DNA from: Veillonella rogosae JCM 15642
Lineage (GTDB): Bacteria > Bacillota > Negativicutes > Veillonellales > Veillonellaceae
Length of the DNA stretch: 64,000 nucleotides
Assembly: GCF_002959775.1 (NCBI RefSeq)
Contig: NZ_PPCX01000002.1
Location: forward strand, 284,827 to 348,826
Direction of reading: 5' to 3'
Shown here: piece after piece, positions 30,817 through 40,149 of the stretch
How positions within the stretch are numbered: position 1 is the first letter of the stretch
Layout: the number at the start of each line of letters is the position of its first letter
The notes under the pieces: generated by a model
Told to the model about the DNA's origin: nothing
Databases searched by the model: none
What the model saw: only the letters and a program-made list of their open reading frames with translations
Position numbers and translations under genes: made by a program

Positions 30817-33006
30817 TTATCCCTTTTTAACAGGTGCAAATTTAGCCATAACCACACGTACACCTTGTGTGGGGAATTCAATAGTTAACTTCATGCCAGC
30901 CCCTTCACCAGCAACGTTGATAACCTTGCCATTGCCCCACTTACTATGAATAGCAGTATCGCCAATCTTCCAATCAGCAATTACTTCATTGCGAACGATT
31001 GGCTTCGTAACTGGTCGGCTTGTGACACTCATATGTTGCGGCACATGACGCTTAATGTCATCAGGTACTTTACGCTTAGCACGTAAACCATCTACTAACT
31101 CTTCAGGAATTTCGTCGATAAAACGAGATGGTAAATAACCACTTGTACGACCAAATACGGTCCGCGTCGTAGCATTAGAAATATATAATTCCTTCTCTGC
31201 CCGTGTAATACCTACGTAAGCTAGACGACGCTCCTCTTCAACCTCCTCAGGGTTCATTAAGGTTCGACTATGCGGGAATAAACCTTCCTCTAAGCCTCCT
31301 AAGAATACAATAGGGAATTCCAAACCTTTAGCAGCATGCAATGTCATCAATGTTACCTTGGACTCTTCTTGCTCGAAGGAATCAACATCGTTAACAAGGG
31401 CCACTTGTTCTAAGAAATCCTCTACAGTACCAGATGGATTTGTATCTTGGAAGTCTTTAGCTACAGATAAAAGCTCACCGATATTCTCCGCGCGCGCTTG
31501 ATCTTGTGGATCTGTACTTTCTTCCAACTGAGCTAAATAACCGGTTCTATCTAAAATGGACTCTAGAATATCTAGTACTGTTCTATCTTCCATTTCAGCT
31601 ACAAGTGTAAAAATAAGAATGCCAAACTCTTCTAACTTTTCTTTTGTCTTACCCTTAATAGAATCTACCAAATGTAGCTGCGTTAAGGTCATAAATAAAG
31701 ACGTTCCATTAGCGCGGGCATAGTCCTGTAGTTTGGCCACAGTAGTAGCACCGATACTTCGTTTAGGGACATTGATAATACGCAATAGACTCAAATCATC
31801 AAAAGGATTATATAACACGCGCAAGTATGCTAATACGTCCTTAATTTCTTTACGATCGTAGAACTTTGTGCCCCCCACCATTATGTATGGCAAAGCACGT
31901 TTAATAAGTGCCTCTTCAAGTACACGAGACTGAGCATTCGTACGATATAAAATGGCCATATCCCCATAAGGAACACCGTGAATATCATGCTTTTTAGCAA
32001 TTGTATCGCCGATAAAAGCAGCCTCCTCATGTTCAGATTGGGCCGTAAAGTGCTGGATCTTAGCACCTTCCGTCTTATCAGTCCAAAGATTTTTCTTTGG
32101 CCGACCTTCATTATTCTCGATAACAGCATTGGCTGCATCTAGAATAATCTTAGTAGAACGATAGTTTTGTTCTAATTTAATAGATGTACAGTTCGGATAA
32201 TCCTTTTCAAAGTCTAGGATATTTTGAATATCTGCACCACGCCAAGCGTAAATACTTTGGTCAGCATCACCTACTACGGCGATATTCTTCCAATGTGACG
32301 CCAATAATTTAGCCAATAAATATTGCGCATGGTTCGTATCTTGATACTCGTCGATCATAACATAACGGAAACGTTTGCTATATTTATCTAGGACAGCCTC
32401 ATTAGACTGTAATAATTTTACGGCCACCAATAATAAATCATCAAAATCTAAAGCATTATTCTTACGCAATTCACGCTCGTAATACTCGTAGACGTCGGCA
32501 ACCTTTTGCTGGTAAAAGTCTCTCGCTTGCTTTCTAAAATCTGAAGCAAAGAGTAATTTATTCTTTGCATCTGAAATAGCTGCAATCATAGCACCAACGG
32601 GATAGTATTTATCGTCCAAGTTTAGAGCCTTCAAAGCCGCCTTAATCACAGCTTGCGAATCAGACGTATCATAAATGGTAAAGTTACTGTTATACCCTAA
32701 GAAATTATCTAACTCAAAACGTAAAAACTTAGCACAGAAGCTATGGAACGTACTGAGCCAAATACGATTAGCTACATCCCCTACTAAACCTTCTACACGG
32801 TTTTTCATCTCTTTAGCCGCTTTATTGGTAAAGGTAATGGCTAAAATTTCATAAGGATTCACACCTTGTGCCAACAAATGTGCAATACGAACTGTTAAAA
32901 CCTTTGTTTTACCAGATCCGGCACCGGCTAAAATCAACAAAGGGCCTTCCGTATGTTGTACGGCTTGTTGTTGCTCTTTATTTAAACCTGTTAATAATGA
33001 ATTCAT
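30817..33006 (-). CDS. pcrA: ATP-dependent DNA helicase PcrA/UvrD
   Basis: Superfamily 1 helicase of 729 residues acting in repair and in removal of RecA filaments and replication-transcription conflicts. Seen: Q motif GLNKEQQQAVQ, Walker A AGAGSGKTKVL near 28, motif II VMIDEYQDTN near 220, motif III GDADQSIYAWRGAD, and motif VI YVGITRAEKELYI. A Tudor-like C-terminal domain (WKIGDTAIHSKWGNGKVINV) matches PcrA of Firmicutes. The pcrA-ligA order is typical. Confidence 0.97.
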   Translation of the reverse strand: MNSLLTGLNKEQQQAVQHTEGPLLILAGAGSGKTKVLTVRIAHLLAQGVNPYEILAITFTNKAAKEMKNRVEGLVGDVANRIWLSTFHSFCAKFLRFELDNFLGYNSNFTIYDTSDSQAVIKAALKALNLDDKYYPVGAMIAAISDAKNKLLFASDFRKQARDFYQQKVADVYEYYERELRKNNALDFDDLLLVAVKLLQSNEAVLDKYSKRFRYVMIDEYQDTNHAQYLLAKLLASHWKNIAVVGDADQSIYAWRGADIQNILDFEKDYPNCTSIKLEQNYRSTKIILDAANAVIENNEGRPKKNLWTDKTEGAKIQHFTAQSEHEEAAFIGDTIAKKHDIHGVPYGDMAILYRTNAQSRVLEEALIKRALPYIMVGGTKFYDRKEIKDVLAYLRVLYNPFDDLSLLRIINVPKRSIGATTVAKLQDYARANGTSLFMTLTQLHLVDSIKGKTKEKLEEFGILIFTLVAEMEDRTVLDILESILDRTGYLAQLEESTDPQDQARAENIGELLSVAKDFQDTNPSGTVEDFLEQVALVNDVDSFEQEESKVTLMTLHAAKGLEFPIVFLGGLEEGLFPHSRTLMNPEEVEEERRLAYVGITRAEKELYISNATTRTVFGRTSGYLPSRFIDEIPEELVDGLRAKRKVPDDIKRHVPQHMSVTSRPVTKPIVRNEVIADWKIGDTAIHSKWGNGKVINVAGEGAGMKLTIEFPTQGVRVVMAKFAPVKKG

Positions 33007-33148
33007 CGGAACACCCCAATCGCCCTTACATAATGGTTATAAAAATAACTCAAACAGAAATTAATGAGCTATAGTTTTATATTTGAAAATAACATTTGTT
33101 ATGGCTATATATATAACTAAAGTCATGTAAACTCTATACATAGAGAAG

Positions 33149-33172
33149 AAGAACGTTGCAAGCAACGTTCTT
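33149..33172 (-). terminator. Terminator after ppaC
   Basis: AAGAACGTTGC and its exact complement around a 2-base loop, with T/A runs, just downstream of the ppaC stop. Confidence 0.8.
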
Positions 33173-33184
33173 TTCCTTTGTATA

Positions 33185-34126
33185 CTATTTCATAGCACCA
33201 AGGATTGGTGGTACGATTTGTTTTTTACGAGACATAGTGTTTGGCAAGAATACACCATTGTCTTTAACTTCTTTTTCAAATGCTTTTGTAACTACAGCTT
33301 CTACATCACCGCTGAATAATAATGTAGTACTTTCATCAAGAATATTTGTAATCATGATGTAAGATGCATCGTAGTTGTTAGCACTGCGAAGAGCTTCTAA
33401 AGCTTGTACTAATTCACCTTGTTTAGCCAATACGTCTGTTGTGTCCATAACGGAAATTTGACCGATAGAAATCGTTTTACCAGCTTCGGAGAATTCTTTC
33501 ATATCTGTACGAACGATATCATCATTAGTCAAATCAGAAATATCTGCACCAGCTTTTAACATATCAAGGCCATAGGACTCGATATCTACACCGGCGATTT
33601 CAGCCAATTTGTGAGCCATTTCTTTATCTGTTTCTGTGCATGTAGGAGAACGGAATAATACAGTATCAGAAATGATAGCGGATAACATCAAGCCTGCAAT
33701 AGCTTTAGGAATTTCTTGATTATTTTCCATATACAATTTAGTGATGATTGTATTGGAGCAACCTACTGGTTCTAAGCGCATGAATACAGGACCATCAGTT
33801 TCAAAATCACCAATGCGATGATGATCAACTACGCCGCACATATTCATAGATTTATAACCATCGATAATTTGCTTAGATTCATTGTGGTCAGTTAGGTATA
33901 AGTTGCCACCTTCTGGCGCAAACTCTTCCCAGTTCTTAACGATTTGTGGATGTTCAAAACCAAAATGGTTCAAAATGTATGTTGTTTCTTTGTTTGCTTC
34001 ACCGGCACATACTGGAGTTGCTGGTGTACCCATTTGTGTTAATAAATTTGCAAAGGAAATAGCAGAACAAATAGAATCTGTATCAGGGCTTTTATGACCT
34101 GCCACATATGTTTTTACGTCACTCAT
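33185..34126 (-). CDS. ppaC: Manganese-dependent inorganic pyrophosphatase
   Basis: Family II (DHH-superfamily) pyrophosphatase that removes pyrophosphate from biosynthetic reactions. 313 residues with metal-ligand motifs GHKSPDTDS near 10, DHNE near 75, VDHHRIGD near 95 and the C-terminal SRKKQIVPPI phosphate-binding tail. GAGG lies before the ATG. It is a single-gene unit bounded by terminators, with a striking palindrome in its promoter region. Confidence 0.97.
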   Translation of the reverse strand: MSDVKTYVAGHKSPDTDSICSAISFANLLTQMGTPATPVCAGEANKETTYILNHFGFEHPQIVKNWEEFAPEGGNLYLTDHNESKQIIDGYKSMNMCGVVDHHRIGDFETDGPVFMRLEPVGCSNTIITKLYMENNQEIPKAIAGLMLSAIISDTVLFRSPTCTETDKEMAHKLAEIAGVDIESYGLDMLKAGADISDLTNDDIVRTDMKEFSEAGKTISIGQISVMDTTDVLAKQGELVQALEALRSANNYDASYIMITNILDESTTLLFSGDVEAVVTKAFEKEVKDNGVFLPNTMSRKKQIVPPILGAMK

Positions 34127-34156
34127 AATATACCTCTTTTATTTTTAGTTTCACAT

Positions 34157-34188
34157 TTTATATTGACCTAGGTCAATCCGATTTTCAA
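34157..34188 (-). promoter_or_regulatory. Candidate ppaC promoter with palindromic operator
   Basis: The perfect 14-base palindrome TTGACCTAGGTCAA (34163-34176) lies 36 bases upstream of the ppaC ATG. On the minus strand it abuts a TATAAA box (34157-34162), with TTGAAA 20 bases upstream (34183-34188). A long spacer holding a palindrome is the arrangement used by MerR-type regulators, but that link is inference. Confidence 0.4.
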
Positions 34189-34220
34189 CTATATTATTAT
34201 ACCATAAATTATACAAAAAA

Positions 34221-34246
34221 ACACGCCACTACTATGTAGTGACGTG
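34221..34246 (-). terminator. Terminator after the RND operon
   Basis: ACACGCCACTAC / GTAGTGACGTGT inverted repeat with one mismatch, flanked by an A-run and a T-run, about 37 bases after the permease stop. Confidence 0.8.
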
Positions 34247-34282
34247 TTTTTAACATTCCTCATTATCAGCTAATGTAGGAAA

Positions 34283-37200
34283 TTATTCATGGTCTTTTTT
34301 ACGATTTGTAAACAAACCAGGACCAAATGTTTCAACGATGATAAACAACATTGGAATGATAAAGATACCAAATAATGTTGCTGTTGTCATCCCTGCTACT
34401 ACTGTAATACCCATAGATGTACGAGCGCCAGAGCCAGCACCAGTAGAGATAGCTAATGGGAATACACCAAGAATAAAGGCAAAGGATGTCATCAAGATTG
34501 GACGCAAACGAATTTTTGCAGCTTCGATAGCAGCATCAACTACGTTCATACCGCGCTCGTCAACACGAATCTTCGCATATTCGATGATCAAGATAGCATT
34601 TTTCGCAGCTAAGCCAACCAATGTCAAAAGACCAATTTGCATATAAATATCGTTAGCTAAGGCATATCTACCTGTAAAGTTCAACAAGAATGGTACTAAA
34701 GCGGCACCAATCATACCAGATGGTACGGAGAACAATACGGCAAATGGAACCTTCCAAGATTCATACAAGGCAGCCAAGATCAAGAATACGAAGACTAGAC
34801 CTAAACCTAAAATCATCATAGTTTGAGAACCAGCTTTTAACTCTTCACGAGATTGACCTGCCCAGTCATAAGAATAACCTGCAGGCAATGTTTTAGCTGC
34901 CGCCTCTTTCAATGCGTTAATTGCATCACCAGAGGAGTAACCATTTGCTTGAGAACCACCGATTTGTACGGCCATGGCATTATCAAAACGAGTAATGCTA
35001 GACGGTGTACCTGTTTGTTCCTTCGTAATGTAGTTAGATACAGGAACCATAAGCCCCTTACTATTTCTAACAGCCAACATATTAAGTCGATCTGCATTTT
35101 GGCGGTAAGCATCTTCCGCTTGAACTACTACCTTATAGTTTTTACCGTACATGGTAAAATCATTGACTTGAATACTACCGTAGAAACCTTGTAATGTAGT
35201 AAAGATATCAGCTAAAGCAACACCATCTTGTGCCGCTTTCTCACGATTCACATCAAACTGTAAGGATGGTGTAGATGTATCAAATGTAGTGTAAATAGAC
35301 TGAATAGCTGGGCTCTTACGAGCTTCTGCAATAAACTCATTAGCACGTTCAGCCATAACTTGTGGACTATCACCAGCTTTATTGATGATATACATACTGA
35401 AACCACCTGTAGAACCTAAACCAGGAATAGATGGTGGATTCATTGCAATAACTGTTGCTTCAGGAACACCTTGTGCAGCAAAACCAAATGTTTGACCAAC
35501 CATTGCATTAATAGATGTAGCTTGTGTTGTACGATACTTCCAATCAGACATAGTCGCAAAGATTACACCAGCACTAGATTTTTGACCACCACCTAAGAGG
35601 TCAAAGCCCGCTACCGTAAATACTTCTTGGAACAATTGTTCATCTTTAGGTTTTTCTGGATCATTTTTACCTTCTAAGAAGGAAGCAATTTTTTCAAGTG
35701 TTGCCATAGTACGCTCAGATGTAGCACCTGGCGGTTCATTAACGGCAATCATATAATAACCACTATCCTCTGCAGGTACGAAAGATGTAGGCAAGAAGTG
35801 GAATACTAAGCCTGTTCCCCCCGCAAAGATAAGTAACGCAATAACGGTTAAGCTTAGTCGATGACTTAAACGAGCCAATTGGATACCGTACCAATTACTG
35901 AATCGATCAAGAGCATCATTAAACTTGTTCAATTGACGATGTAACCAATCTTCATGCTCCTTAGGAGTATGAGGTTTTAACATAGTAGCACATAAGGCCG
36001 GTGTTAAAATGAGGGCTACAATAGCAGAAATAACAACAGAAACTGCAATCGTCAAAGCAAACTGTTTGTAAAGAATACCTGTCATACCACCCATGAAGGC
36101 AACCGGTACGAATACAGCTACCAATACAAAGGCGATACCAATTACAGGGCCTTGTACATTTTCCATCGCTTTAATAGCCGCCTCTTTCGGAGGTAAGCCA
36201 TTATATTTTAATTCATACTCTACCGCTTCTACTACTACGATAGCATCGTCAACAACGAGGCCAATAGCCAATACCATGGCGAATAATGTTAACGTATTGA
36301 TAGAGAAATCAAGTAATACGAAAGCCCCAAATGTACCAAGCAAGGATACTGGTACGGCAATCATAGGAATGATCGTAGATCTCCAAGATTGTAGGAACAC
36401 ATATACTACGATAAGAACGAGTAACAATGCTTCTACAAATGTATGCTCTACCTCATTAATGGAAGCACTTACGAATTTAGTATTATCTACAACCACGTTA
36501 TATTGCATATCTGGTGGGAAAGATTTAGATTGTTCATCTAGTACCTTCTTAACATTCGCAATAGTTTCTAATGCATTCGCATCATTTTGTAAGGAAATAG
36601 CAAAACCTGCTACCTCTTTATGCGCGGACTTAGCAATAAAGTCATATCCTTTAGCACCAATTTGAATACGAGCAACATCTTTTAGATGCAATACCTTACC
36701 ATTAGAGCTTTTAATAGCAATGTTACCAAATTGTTCAGGTGTCACAAGACGACCTTCAATTTTGATAGGATATTGAAATGCTTGTTCCCCATTAGTAGGA
36801 TTTTGACCAACTGTACCTGCCGCAGCCTGTAAGTTTTGTCCCTTAATAGCTGCTGTTACTTCAGAAATGGTAACACCAAGATTTTGCATCTTCGCTGGAT
36901 CCAACCAAATGCGCATAGCATAATCAGAACCGAACTCTTGTACAGAACCGACACCCTTAATGGCTTTAATAGCATCCATCATATAGTTGGTACTATAGTT
37001 CTTTAAGAATGTAGAATCATAAGTACCATCAGGTGAGTTCAAGGAGAATACCATAGCCATATCACCAGAAGATTTAGTAGTTGTAACACCAACTGCTTGT
37101 ACCTCTGCAGGCAATTGAGCAAGTGCTGCTTGTACACGGTTTTGTGTATTAACCGTATCCATATCCGCATCTGTGCCTTGATTGAACTGAACAGTCAAAG

Positions 37201-37465
37201 AGTAACTACCATTACTAGAGCTACTAGATGTCATATAGTCCATATCTTGTACGCCTACGATTTGTGTTTCAATAACACTGGCTACCGTATCATTAACAAC
37301 TTGAGCCGTTGCACCTGTATACGCCGTATTAACACGCACTGTAGGAGGAGAAATTTGTGGATATCGAGCTACCGGGAGGTTCATCATAGAAATGAGACCT
37401 ACCAAAGTAATAACAATGGCTATTACGATGGCAAAGATAGGTCGATGAATAAAGAATTTCGACAC
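34283..37465 (-). CDS. RND multidrug efflux permease (AcrB/HAE1 type)
   Basis: Inner-membrane trimeric proton antiporter of 1060 residues that exports drugs and amphiphiles through a periplasmic adaptor and an outer-membrane channel. Seen: the N-terminal FFIHRPIFAIVIAIVITLVG, the charged pair in GLVVDDAIVVVEAVEYEL of helix 4 near residue 405, the lysine in GLAAKNAILIIEYAKI of helix 10, and two large porter loops. The start is GTG, seven bases after GGGGG. The adaptor gene is 14 bases upstream. No outer-membrane channel gene follows. Confidence 0.95.
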   Translation of the reverse strand: MSKFFIHRPIFAIVIAIVITLVGLISMMNLPVARYPQISPPTVRVNTAYTGATAQVVNDTVASVIETQIVGVQDMDYMTSSSSSNGSYSLTVQFNQGTDADMDTVNTQNRVQAALAQLPAEVQAVGVTTTKSSGDMAMVFSLNSPDGTYDSTFLKNYSTNYMMDAIKAIKGVGSVQEFGSDYAMRIWLDPAKMQNLGVTISEVTAAIKGQNLQAAAGTVGQNPTNGEQAFQYPIKIEGRLVTPEQFGNIAIKSSNGKVLHLKDVARIQIGAKGYDFIAKSAHKEVAGFAISLQNDANALETIANVKKVLDEQSKSFPPDMQYNVVVDNTKFVSASINEVEHTFVEALLLVLIVVYVFLQSWRSTIIPMIAVPVSLLGTFGAFVLLDFSINTLTLFAMVLAIGLVVDDAIVVVEAVEYELKYNGLPPKEAAIKAMENVQGPVIGIAFVLVAVFVPVAFMGGMTGILYKQFALTIAVSVVISAIVALILTPALCATMLKPHTPKEHEDWLHRQLNKFNDALDRFSNWYGIQLARLSHRLSLTVIALLIFAGGTGLVFHFLPTSFVPAEDSGYYMIAVNEPPGATSERTMATLEKIASFLEGKNDPEKPKDEQLFQEVFTVAGFDLLGGGQKSSAGVIFATMSDWKYRTTQATSINAMVGQTFGFAAQGVPEATVIAMNPPSIPGLGSTGGFSMYIINKAGDSPQVMAERANEFIAEARKSPAIQSIYTTFDTSTPSLQFDVNREKAAQDGVALADIFTTLQGFYGSIQVNDFTMYGKNYKVVVQAEDAYRQNADRLNMLAVRNSKGLMVPVSNYITKEQTGTPSSITRFDNAMAVQIGGSQANGYSSGDAINALKEAAAKTLPAGYSYDWAGQSREELKAGSQTMMILGLGLVFVFLILAALYESWKVPFAVLFSVPSGMIGAALVPFLLNFTGRYALANDIYMQIGLLTLVGLAAKNAILIIEYAKIRVDERGMNVVDAAIEAAKIRLRPILMTSFAFILGVFPLAISTGAGSGARTSMGITVVAGMTTATLFGIFIIPMLFIIVETFGPGLFTNRKKDHE

Positions 37466-37479
37466 GATCTAGCCCCCTT

Positions 37480-38607
37480 TTATTTTGTAGCTTTCAACTG
37501 TTCTTTAGTAAGTTGTTTACCATTTACTTTAACGCCATTCTTAACCTTAGTTAAGCCATCAACAATGATTACATCACCAGGAGCAAGACCAGCTTTAATG
37601 ATTGTTTCATTGCCTTTTGTACCGCCAACTTCAACTGTTTTTTGCTCTACTACACCAGCAGCATTCACAACATAGACAAAGTTTTTATCCATAATTTGTA
37701 GAATCGCACGATTTGGTACTAGAATAGCATTTTTAAGCTTTTCACCAGGAGAAACAACCGTAGCATACATATTAGGTAACAACAAATGATTTGGATTTGG
37801 GAAAGAAGCTTTTAATACGAGCTTACCTGTAGATTTATCTAGACTCTTCGCCGCTTGAACGATAGAACCAAGTTCATTATAGATTTCACCATCAGCTAGT
37901 TTCAATTGAATATTTGGACCATTAGAATCATCACCAGTTGGATTTTTCATGAAATCAAGATATTCTTGCTCAGTCATACTGAACTCAACAAAGATTGGAT
38001 CGATGGAATCAATGGTAACCAATGTTGTAGAACCAGCTTGTACAAATGTACCCATATCTACATCATCCATACGCAATGTACCAGAGTACGGTGCATATAC
38101 CATAGTATCTCCATAGTTATCTTGAGCAATCTTAAGAGATGCTTGATATGCTTCATAGGCTGCTTTAGCTTGTTCATAAGTACTGCGTTGTGTATCTACA
38201 CGTTGCTGAGCAATAGCATCTTGTTGAGCTAATGTTTCATAACGTTGCAAATCAACTTCAGCATTTTTCATATTTGCATTGGCTTGAGCTGCTTGTGCTT
38301 CTGCATTGGCAACACTAGCTTCATATTGACGAGAGTCAATACGATATAGTGGTTGACCTGCCACTACCTGTTCCCCGCCTTTTACAAACTTCTCAACAAT
38401 GTAACCAGATACACGAGCATGTACAGCTACAGAATTCTCTGCCACTACTGTACCTGCAAATGTTTGATCTACTTGAGTATCACTTGCTGTGATTTTATAT
38501 GTATTGACATTAACCTCACCGGCTTGCTGTTGGTTGTTACCGCAACCGGCCACCATGACAGCAGACACTACGAGAGCCGCCAACATACGGGAATAACGAT
38601 ACTTCAT
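37480..38607 (-). CDS. RND efflux periplasmic adaptor lipoprotein (AcrA type)
   Basis: 375-residue membrane fusion protein. A lipoprotein signal (LAALVVSAVMVAGC, acylation Cys at 22) anchors it to the inner membrane. It has a barrel-sandwich hybrid or lipoyl-like domain (VHARVSGYIVEKFVKGGEQV and YAPYSGTLRMDDVD), an alpha-helical hairpin rich in Ala and Gln (about 85-160) and a C-terminal beta-barrel. GGAG precedes the ATG. It forms an operon with the permease and has its own promoter. Confidence 0.94.
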   Translation of the reverse strand: MKYRYSRMLAALVVSAVMVAGCGNNQQQAGEVNVNTYKITASDTQVDQTFAGTVVAENSVAVHARVSGYIVEKFVKGGEQVVAGQPLYRIDSRQYEASVANAEAQAAQANANMKNAEVDLQRYETLAQQDAIAQQRVDTQRSTYEQAKAAYEAYQASLKIAQDNYGDTMVYAPYSGTLRMDDVDMGTFVQAGSTTLVTIDSIDPIFVEFSMTEQEYLDFMKNPTGDDSNGPNIQLKLADGEIYNELGSIVQAAKSLDKSTGKLVLKASFPNPNHLLLPNMYATVVSPGEKLKNAILVPNRAILQIMDKNFVYVVNAAGVVEQKTVEVGGTKGNETIIKAGLAPGDVIIVDGLTKVKNGVKVNGKQLTKEQLKATK

Positions 38608-38671
38608 TACCTATACTCCTTTACACGAAACTATTTATTTATGTCACATACTATCATAAATATCTATATAT

Positions 38672-38700
38672 ATTTTACAGGATTCTATAGACAAAGTCAA
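38672..38700 (-). promoter_or_regulatory. Promoter of the RND operon
   Basis: TTGACT (38695-38700), a 17-base spacer and TAAAAT (38672-38677) on the minus strand, 65 bases upstream of the adaptor ATG. No clear operator palindrome and no divergent regulator gene are present here. Confidence 0.65.
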
Positions 38701-38808
38701 TTTTCCGATATCTTTCAACCATTGTTAAATGCAGATAAAATCTAAACAAATTCATATCCATTGTATACAATAAAAAAGATAAAACCATTAACTTTTATAT
38801 TTTTTTGT

Positions 38809-38852
38809 GAACACTTTTTTCATAATTTATTGAGAACACTTTGGTCATAATT
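38809..38852. repeat. Two 19-bp direct repeats outside the att copy
   Basis: The pattern GAACACTTTnnTCATAATT occurs at 38809-38827 and 38834-38852, a 25-base period. A related sequence lies at 40521-40538, and an inverted GAACACTTT at about 40544-40553 outside the other att copy. These could be integrase arm-binding sites. Otherwise 38701-38881 shows no gene. Confidence 0.4.
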
Positions 38853-38881
38853 GATCTTGTAGGGTTATACGGGGAAATTAT

Positions 38882-39033
38882 GGGGGAAAAAAAGGGAAAT
38901 TTCAAGCGAATAAATGCGTATTTTAACGAACATATACGAACATAAAAAAAACTAGAAGATTAGGTAACTACTGCATTTATACAGTAAATACGTATCTTCT
39001 AGCTTTAGCTTGAATATTGGTGGAGATGAGGGG
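38882..39033. repeat. att-like direct repeat, distal copy with a 16-nt ssrA end
   Basis: About 150 bases, roughly 88-90 percent identical to 40570-40720. The last 45 bases (38989-39033) are identical and include the final 16 nt of tmRNA plus the tmRNA terminator arm, after which the two copies diverge abruptly. This is the expected structure when an element integrates into the 3' end of ssrA. Nothing else was found in the gene-free stretch 38608-39110 apart from the promoter, the arm-like repeats and the first 28-bp repeat. Confidence 0.8.
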
Positions 39034-39080
39034 CCTACTCTTTATAAACACAGTAAGTATCTATATTGATAGACGGCAAA

Positions 39081-39342
39081 CCCTTCATGGGGAAACGCAT
39101 GGGGAAACGTTTAATACTTCTCTGGATTCCCTCTTCTAGTATATCGATTATACAATAAATCTCTAACGAAAGCATAAGTCGTGAATAAGATAACCGCTAA
39201 TATGAATAAGCATACAATAGTTTTTCCCATAAGATATCCCTCCTATCGTTCATGTTATATTTATGATACCATTATCTTTATATTTTTATCTAACTACCAT
39301 TTACAGTAAGCGTACCCTTCATGGGGAAACGCATGGTGAAAC
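39081..39342. repeat. Pair of 28-bp direct repeats flanking the 39-residue gene
   Basis: CCCTTCATGGGGAAACGCAT begins both copies, at 39081-39108 and 39315-39342, with one mismatch in 28 bases. Each copy lies at the 3' side of one cargo gene (39111 and 39342). They may mark recombination between gene cassettes. The GGGGAAA word also recurs in the att-like repeats. Confidence 0.6.
39111..39230 (-). CDS. 39-residue single-helix membrane peptide in the island
   Basis: MGKTIVCLFILAVILFTTYA followed by a basic and polar tail (RDLLYNRYTRRGNPEKY), with a perfect AGGAGG seven bases before the ATG. It is below the usual gene-calling cut-off. One transmembrane helix with a cytoplasmic basic tail is likely. 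Function unknown. It is bracketed by the 28-bp repeats inside the ssrA island. Confidence 0.6.
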   Translation of the reverse strand: MGKTIVCLFILAVILFTTYAFVRDLLYNRYTRRGNPEKY

Positions 39343-40040
39343 TAATTAGAGGAATTTATTTCATCTTCATCTAATTTAGCATTATAAATGTCTTCTCCAT
39401 AACGATAGAATTGTTTTGCTTCACTTATCATTTTTTTAAAAAATTCGGCTTCACCTAATTCTTCTATCTCTTCATCGAAATTTTTATAATCGGAAGCTAC
39501 CAATTGACAATTATATGCTGCAAAGTTGGTATCTTCATCAATGTGTACATTAAAAAATAATGCAGACTTTTTTAACTCTTTTATACAATTATTTAAATAC
39601 TCAGCCTTCTCTTCGTATTTATCATGATAGAATTTATCAAAAAGAATACTGTATGTCACCACTATATAAAATGGATTATTTAATTTAGAAATATCTTGAT
39701 CGTCACAATGAACTCCAACAGTATACATTGAGCCACCAAATGATGGCAAAATGTCTTCGCATATAATGAAACCATCATTATCTGAATCCCATACTATATT
39801 ATATCCAGATTTTTTAAAACTTTCATAAGCTTTCTGAACTTTATTTCTATAAGATATATAGACCTCATCATTATATTTCAGATCTGATGGCCCATCATCA
39901 TCCATAATATCATAGAAAGTAATTTTGTCACCGTTACTGTTGCTGTTACTGCCAAAGAAAAATGAGATTATACCTTTGAGTATTTTATAAATACCAAATA
40001 GTATTATCAAAAATAATATCAAAAGACTAAATGTTACCAT
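39342..40040 (-). CDS. Island cargo protein with one membrane anchor, unknown
   Basis: 232 residues with GGGAG eight bases before the ATG. An N-terminal helix (FSLLILFLIILFGIYKIL) is followed by a Gly/Phe/Ser linker and an acidic soluble domain of about 190 residues containing YNDEVYISYRNKVQKAYESF, GGSMYTVGVHCDDQD and a helical C-terminal part (ELGEAEFFKKMISEAKQF). No family is recognised. Its place in a decayed prophage suggests a lysogenic-conversion or defence cargo gene, but nothing in the sequence proves that. Confidence 0.65.
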   Translation of the reverse strand: MVTFSLLILFLIILFGIYKILKGIISFFFGSNSNSNGDKITFYDIMDDDGPSDLKYNDEVYISYRNKVQKAYESFKKSGYNIVWDSDNDGFIICEDILPSFGGSMYTVGVHCDDQDISKLNNPFYIVVTYSILFDKFYHDKYEEKAEYLNNCIKELKKSALFFNVHIDEDTNFAAYNCQLVASDYKNFDEEIEELGEAEFFKKMISEAKQFYRYGEDIYNAKLDEDEINSSN

Positions 40041-40112
40041 ACAAGACTCCCTTATAGAACACTACACAGCTTCATATTAGGTTCATGATATCATATCGGA
40101 TATAAAAAGAAA

Positions 40113-40137
40113 AGCCCCGCCAGTAAGTGGCGAGGCT
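40113..40137 (-). terminator. Terminator inside the island
   Basis: AGCCCCGCCA / TGGCGAGGCT hairpin with one mismatch, just downstream of the truncated phage gene at 40150. Confidence 0.65.
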
Positions 40138-40149
40138 ATCTTTATTTAA

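Noticed and set aside
36093..36665. 190-codon plus-strand open frame opposite the RND permease
   Set aside because: It is the antisense shadow of a strongly supported gene; its Thr/Ser/Asn-rich text has no domain and no ribosome-binding site.
37097..37675. 192-codon plus-strand open frame across the RND permease start and adaptor end
   Set aside because: Antisense to two well-supported genes; cysteine- and arginine-rich nonsense text.
39081..39342. The 28-bp repeats as a CRISPR array
   Set aside because: Only two copies with a coding gene between them; no cas genes in the window.
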